In this document: positions 7,088 through 10,355 of the stretch, piece after piece
Position numbering within the stretch: the first letter of the stretch is position 1
Layout of the letters: each line of letters starts with the position of its first letter
From: Candidatus Aminicenantes bacterium RBG_13_64_14
Lineage (GTDB): Bacteria; Acidobacteriota; Aminicenantia; Aminicenantales; Saccharicenantaceae
DNA: 10,355 bases
Assembly: GCA_001773855.1 (NCBI GenBank)
Contig: MEXZ01000129.1
Coordinates: 9,264 to 19,618 of the forward strand
Direction of reading: 5' to 3'
Made by a program: the position numbers and the translations under genes
Notes under the pieces: generated by a model
What the model was told of the DNA's origin: nothing
Database searches by the model: none
What the model saw: the letters and a program-made list of their open reading frames with translations, nothing else

Positions 7088-8388
7088 GCCCGCCGCGACT
7101 TGCCTTCGTCGCCGAACGGATAGGCGACCCGGCCTCCGGCGATCGTCATAGCCACGCCTCCCGTCAGCGTCCAGCCGTCGAACGGCGTGTTCCGTCCCTT
7201 GGATTCGAAACGGTTCTTGTCGACGGTGGTAAGGAGGTCCAGGTCGAGGATGGTCAGGTCACCATCCGCTCCGACGGCGATGCGGCCCTTGCCGGCAAGG
7301 CCGAGCAGACGGGCGGGGTTTGCGGACAGGAGCTCGACGAACCGGCCGAGCGAAATAACCTTCCGGTGGACGAACCGGTCGAGGACAAGGGAAACGGCCG
7401 TTTCGAGGCCGACGATGCCGAAAGGGGCCTTGTCGAACTCCCGGTTCTTTTCCTCCGCCGTGTGCGGGGCGTGGTCGGTGGCGATGACGTCGACGACTCC
7501 CGTCCGGACGGCCTCGACCAGGGCGGCCACGTCGGATTCCGCCCGCAGGGGAGGGTTCATTTTGAAGTTCGTGTCGCGAGATCCGAGCGCTGCGTCGGTG
7601 AGGAGGAGATGGTGGGGCGTCGCCTCGGCCGAAACGCGGACGCCGCGGCTTCTGGCTTCGCCGACGCTCCGGATGCCGCCCGCCGTCGAAAGATGGGCGA
7701 TGTGGACGCGCGTTTTCAGGGCATCGGCCAATATGATATCGCGGGCGATCATGATTTCCTCGGCGGCTGAGGGGATGCCGGCCAGGCCGAGACGCGCCGC
7801 GACGGGGCCTTCATGCATCGCCCCCCCCTCGGCCAAGGCCCGGTCCTCGCAGTGGTCGATGACGAGGCCTCCGGAAGACGCCGCGGCCGCGAGGGCCTGT
7901 CGCATGACCCGGCTGTTCATGACCGGGAGTCCGTCATCCGAGAAGGCGACCGCCCCGGAGGCCGTGAGGTCGGCCATGTCAACGAGCTCCTCCCCCCGGC
8001 CGCCGCGCGTGACGGCGGCGATGGGGAGGACGTTGACGACGGCGTTACGGCCGGCCTCGGCGAGGATCCGCTCGGTCACGGCGCGGCTGTCGTTGACGGG
8101 GTTGGTGTTGGGCATGGCGCAGACCGTCGTGAAGCCTCCCCTGGCCGCCGCCCGGGTGCCCGTCGCGATCGTTTCTTTGGCCTCATAGCCGGGCTCTCTC
8201 AGGTGGACGTGCATGTCGATGAGCCCGGGGACGACGATGAGCCCCGTGACGTCGATCGTCCGTTCGGGCACGGTGTCGAGCCTCGTGCCGACCGCGGCGA
8301 TTTTTCCGCCGCAGAGGAGGATGTCGAAGAGTCCGTCGAGGCCGGTCGAGGGGTCGACGACCCGGCCTCCGCGGACGAGGGTCGTCAC
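7084..8388 (-). CDS. pyrC: Dihydroorotase (class I)
   Basis: A 434-residue amidohydrolase that interconverts N-carbamoyl-aspartate and dihydroorotate in pyrimidine synthesis in the cytoplasm. All expected zinc-site residues of class I dihydroorotases are visible: H60 and H62 in DMHVHLREPG, D152 in FSDDG, H179 in DHCED, H232 in AHLST and D305 in ATDHAPH. ATPHH and TNFKMNPPLR are the usual substrate-loop motifs. The metal-bridging position is the Asp of class I enzymes, not a carboxylated Lys. It starts with GTG at 8388, 9 nt after a GGAG, and this GTG overlaps the pyrR stop as GTGA. Its stop overlaps the rnc start as ATGA. The pyrB gene that often sits between pyrR and pyrC is absent here. Some class I proteins are inactive partners of PyrB, but the intact metal site argues for an active enzyme. 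Confidence 0.96.
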   Translation of the reverse strand: MTTLVRGGRVVDPSTGLDGLFDILLCGGKIAAVGTRLDTVPERTIDVTGLIVVPGLIDMHVHLREPGYEAKETIATGTRAAARGGFTTVCAMPNTNPVNDSRAVTERILAEAGRNAVVNVLPIAAVTRGGRGEELVDMADLTASGAVAFSDDGLPVMNSRVMRQALAAAASSGGLVIDHCEDRALAEGGAMHEGPVAARLGLAGIPSAAEEIMIARDIILADALKTRVHIAHLSTAGGIRSVGEARSRGVRVSAEATPHHLLLTDAALGSRDTNFKMNPPLRAESDVAALVEAVRTGVVDVIATDHAPHTAEEKNREFDKAPFGIVGLETAVSLVLDRFVHRKVISLGRFVELLSANPARLLGLAGKGRIAVGADGDLTILDLDLLTTVDKNRFESKGRNTPFDGWTLTGGVAMTIAGGRVAYPFGDEGKSRRA

Positions 8389-8954
8389 CGCTGCTTTCTC
8401 CCGCCGACCTTGACCGGCTCGGCGATGAGGACTTCGTCGACGCCGTCCATCTCCTTGAGACGGACCTTGACGACCTCGCGGCGCGAGGTGGGCAGGACCT
8501 TCCCGACGTAGTCCGGCCGGATGGGCAGCTCGCGGTGGCCGCGGTCGACGAGGACGATGAGCTGGATACTCTTCGGGCGGCCGCGGTCGATGAGGCCGTC
8601 CATGGCGGCCCGGATCGTCCGTCCCGTCATCAGGACGTCGTCGATGAGAAGGATGTCCTTCTTGGCGACGGAGAAGCCGATCTCCGCTTCCTCGAGTGCC
8701 CTCCTCGCCTTGGGGGCGGGTACGTCGTCCCGGTAACGGGCGATGTCGAGGATGCCGACGGGGATGTCGATGCCTTCCAGCTCCTTGACGAGATGGGCAA
8801 CGCGCTTGCCGATGTATATGCCTCGGGATTTGACGCCGACGATGACCAGGTTCTTGAGGTTCCGGTTCCTCTCGATGATCTCGGTGGCAACCCGGGTCAG
8901 GACGCGCCGGATCTTGCTGGTGTCCATGATCCGGGCCTTGATTTTCTCTTCCAT
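8385..8954 (-). CDS. pyrR: PyrR bifunctional pyrimidine regulator / uracil phosphoribosyltransferase
   Basis: A 189-residue protein very similar in layout to Bacillus PyrR (181 residues). The PRPP-binding loop ILLIDDVLMTGRT is at 101-113, RGIY is at 44-47, and the stretch LVDRGHRELPIRPDYVGK is characteristic of PyrR. In Firmicutes it binds pyr mRNA leaders when UMP is high and also makes UMP from uracil and PRPP; in other phyla the regulatory role is less certain. The start at 8954 has GAGGAG 7 nt upstream (8962-8967) and gives an N-terminus aligned with Bacillus PyrR. An in-frame ATG at 8993, preceded by six Gs (9003-9008) at 9 nt, would add 13 residues. The open frame upstream to 9689 is a shadow of ribF. 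No PyrR-binding leader hairpin was recognised in the 59-nt gap to ribF. The stop overlaps the pyrC GTG. Confidence 0.95.
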   Translation of the reverse strand: MEEKIKARIMDTSKIRRVLTRVATEIIERNRNLKNLVIVGVKSRGIYIGKRVAHLVKELEGIDIPVGILDIARYRDDVPAPKARRALEEAEIGFSVAKKDILLIDDVLMTGRTIRAAMDGLIDRGRPKSIQLIVLVDRGHRELPIRPDYVGKVLPTSRREVVKVRLKEMDGVDEVLIAEPVKVGGRKQR

Positions 8955-9013
8955 GCGGTCACTCCTCAGCTCGTGTTTCTTGCTCTTGAACATGCATGAG
9001 ATCCCCCCAAATG

Positions 9014-9937
9014 TCAACCCCGTGCCAGGAAGTAGGCCCGGGCTTCCTCGACGTCCCGGCCGATGCGGGCGCTGAGGGCAGCGGCGTCGGGGAACTTCCT
9101 CGGCGGCCGCAGCCTGCGGAGCAAGCGTATGGTCAGCTCCGCACCGTAAAGGGAGCCGCGGTAATCGAGGAGAAGAGTCTCGACGCTCAGGGGATGAGGG
9201 CCGAAGGTCGGGTTGGTGCCGATACTGGTCAGGGAGCGGAAAATCCGGCCCCTGCGGACGGTCTCCGTGATGAAGACGCCCTCGGGCAGGAGTTCGCTGG
9301 TGGTGTCCAGGTTGGCCGTGGGAAAGCCGAGGAGCGAGCCCCGGCGCTGGCCGCGGACGACCTGCCCGGAGATCTCGTACGGCCTCCCGAGCAGGCGGGC
9401 GGCCTCTTCGATCCGGCCGCGGCCGAGGAGGCGGCGGATGGCGCTCGAGCTGACGACCCGGCCGTCGAGGACGGCCGGAGGCATGACGTGGACGGCCAGG
9501 CCGGCCCGCCGGCCCAAGACCCGGAGGCGGCCGGTGTCGCCGCGCCTGTTCCGGCCGAACCTGAAGTCGCGGCCGACGACGACTTCCCTGGCGCCGAGCT
9601 TGGCCGCGAGGATGCGGTCGACGAAATCCGGGCAGGAGAGCCGGGAGAAGGACTTGTTGAAGGAAGTCACGACGACGGCGTCGACGCACGTATCGCCGAA
9701 CCGTTCCAGCCGCTTCTCCGGAGTGTCGATCATCCTGACCGATTTCTTGCCGAGGGCGCGCTCCGGATGGGGATCGAACGTCAGGACGAGCGACCGGAGA
9801 CCCCGCTTTTCAGCCAGGGCACAGAGCTTGGACAGGATCTTCCGGTGACCGAGGTGGAGACCGTCGAAATTGCCCACGGCCACGGCGGCGGGGCGGGGGA
9901 GGAGGCGGGTGTCATCGAGGCCGCGATAAACGATCAT
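9014..9937 (-). CDS. ribF: Bifunctional riboflavin kinase / FAD synthetase
   Basis: A 307-residue enzyme of usual length that makes FMN and then FAD from riboflavin. The N-terminal FAD synthetase module shows the nucleotidyltransferase motif GNFDGLHLGH (22-31), TFDPHP (53-58), GRDFRFG (122-128) and SSSAIRRLL (163-171). The C-terminal kinase module shows RGQRRGSLLGFPTANL (195-210), SIGTNPTFG (238-246), and E253 in SVETLLLDY as the expected catalytic Glu, ending with the RDVEEAR helix. The ATG lies 4 nt after the DUF1844 stop and has no clear ribosome site, so translation is probably coupled. Nothing in the sequence suggests an FMN riboswitch. Both activities are expected. Confidence 0.96.
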   Translation of the reverse strand: MIVYRGLDDTRLLPRPAAVAVGNFDGLHLGHRKILSKLCALAEKRGLRSLVLTFDPHPERALGKKSVRMIDTPEKRLERFGDTCVDAVVVTSFNKSFSRLSCPDFVDRILAAKLGAREVVVGRDFRFGRNRRGDTGRLRVLGRRAGLAVHVMPPAVLDGRVVSSSAIRRLLGRGRIEEAARLLGRPYEISGQVVRGQRRGSLLGFPTANLDTTSELLPEGVFITETVRRGRIFRSLTSIGTNPTFGPHPLSVETLLLDYRGSLYGAELTIRLLRRLRPPRKFPDAAALSARIGRDVEEARAYFLARG

Positions 9938-9941
9938 GCGG

Positions 9942-10259
9942 CTACATCTTGACGATGTCGGCTTTCTTGAGGTAAGCCAGCTTGAGCTGGTCGAGGATGC
10001 CGTCGAGGAATTCCTGCTCCTCGGGTTCGAGGTTGCCCTTCGTCCGGTCCTGGAGGAGGTCGAGGAGGTCGATGTTCCTCTTGGCCAGGCCCAGATTCTC
10101 GTGGCGTTCGCCCGTCGCCGGATCCTCCACGAGTCCGAGCTGGATCAGGGCGGGGAAGTAGAGGAGGATGGCGACGGAGCTGAATTCGAGAGGGGGGAGG
10201 AACTCGGAACCCCCAGGAGTTTCAGCGGCGTCCTTGATTTTCGCGTCGTCTTCGGTCAT
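9942..10259 (-). CDS. DUF1844 domain-containing protein
   Basis: A 105-residue acidic soluble protein with an Asp/Glu-rich N-terminus (1-20) followed by a conserved helical region. The stretch FSSVAILLYFPALIQLGLV (~26-44), then GLAKRNIDLLDLLQDRTKGNL and a helix ending in LKLAYLKK, match DUF1844 as I know it. Function is unknown; the family occurs in acidobacteria-like and deltaproteobacterial lineages. AAGGA sits about 7 nt before the ATG. It lies 11 nt after prfB and 4 nt before ribF, so it is cotranscribed with them. The hydrophobic patch is more likely a helix-packing surface than a membrane span. Confidence 0.82.
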   Translation of the reverse strand: MTEDDAKIKDAAETPGGSEFLPPLEFSSVAILLYFPALIQLGLVEDPATGERHENLGLAKRNIDLLDLLQDRTKGNLEPEEQEFLDGILDQLKLAYLKKADIVKM

Positions 10260-10270
10260 GGCGGAATCCT

Positions 10271-10355
10271 TTACTTGGCGGCCGCGGCCGATTTCTTCCT
10301 GAGGATGAGCGTGGCCTTGATGAATTCATCGAGGTCGCCGTCGAGAACCTTGTCC
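10271..10355 (-). CDS. prfB: Peptide chain release factor 2, C-terminal fragment (cut by window edge)
   Basis: Only the last 27 complete codons and the TAA (10271-10273) are inside the window. They read DKVLDGDLDEFIKATLILRK followed by an Ala/Lys-rich tail. VLDGDLDxFI is the characteristic end of release factor 2, which recognises UGA and UAA stop codons on the ribosome; release factor 1 ends differently. The gene continues past the right edge, so the GGQ motif and any programmed frameshift site cannot be seen. DUF1844 begins 11 nt downstream. Confidence 0.85.
   Translation of the reverse strand, partial: DKVLDGDLDEFIKATLILRKKSAAAAK

Noticed and set aside
7187..8188. 333-codon plus-strand open frame opposite pyrC
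   Set aside because: It is Arg/Ser/Ala-rich with no domain, and pyrC fills the other strand with an intact active site.
8994..9689. Apparent long N-terminal extension of PyrR
   Set aside because: It is an Arg/Pro-rich shadow of ribF, and PyrR aligns from the start at 8954 with its own ribosome site.
8996..9952. 318-codon plus-strand open frame opposite ribF
   Set aside because: It is an antisense frame of a high-GC gene, rich in Gly, Ala, Glu and Asp, with no recognisable domain. ribF on the other strand has all its motifs.

Overview
High-GC bacterial chromosome with tightly packed genes and almost no intergenic DNA. Most genes are on the minus strand and are joined by 4-base start/stop overlaps. 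The gene content (PyrR, a class I dihydroorotase with an Asp metal-bridge motif, RibF, a DUF1844 protein, and a DUF362/radical-SAM/DUF6599 cluster) suggests an Acidobacteriota- or Aminicenantota-like lineage. That placement is inference from gene families only; no rRNA or marker phylogeny is available here.

Left block (1-4210, minus strand; transcription runs right to left): a DUF362 protein, then a Tat-leader-bearing radical SAM enzyme of the AmmeMemoRadiSam (AmrS) type, then a large multi-spanning membrane protein with an embedded spermidine-synthase-like domain that runs off the left edge. The first two share an ATGA overlap and the last two overlap by 34 bases, so the three form one translationally coupled operon. 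The usual AmmeMemoRadiSam partners (Memo and AMMECR1) are not in the window. This block is the least understood part of the window and the best candidate for an undescribed pathway.

Centre (4211-6306): a 110-base divergent region holds a good sigma70-type promoter for the plus-strand pair. That pair is a secreted DUF6599 protein followed 15 bases later by an AI-2E/PerM-family membrane protein. These are the only plus-strand genes.

Right block (6326-10355, minus strand; transcription runs right to left): the 3' end of prfB (release factor 2), a DUF1844 protein, ribF (riboflavin kinase/FAD synthetase), pyrR, pyrC (dihydroorotase) and rnc (RNase III). Spacing is 11 nt, 4 nt, 59 nt, a GTGA overlap and an ATGA overlap, so this is probably a housekeeping operon for translation, cofactor synthesis, pyrimidine synthesis and RNA processing. 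RNase III lacks one of its usual metal-binding Asp residues. The prfB and membrane-protein genes are cut by the window edges. No tRNA, rRNA, CRISPR, insertion sequence or convincing terminator was seen.
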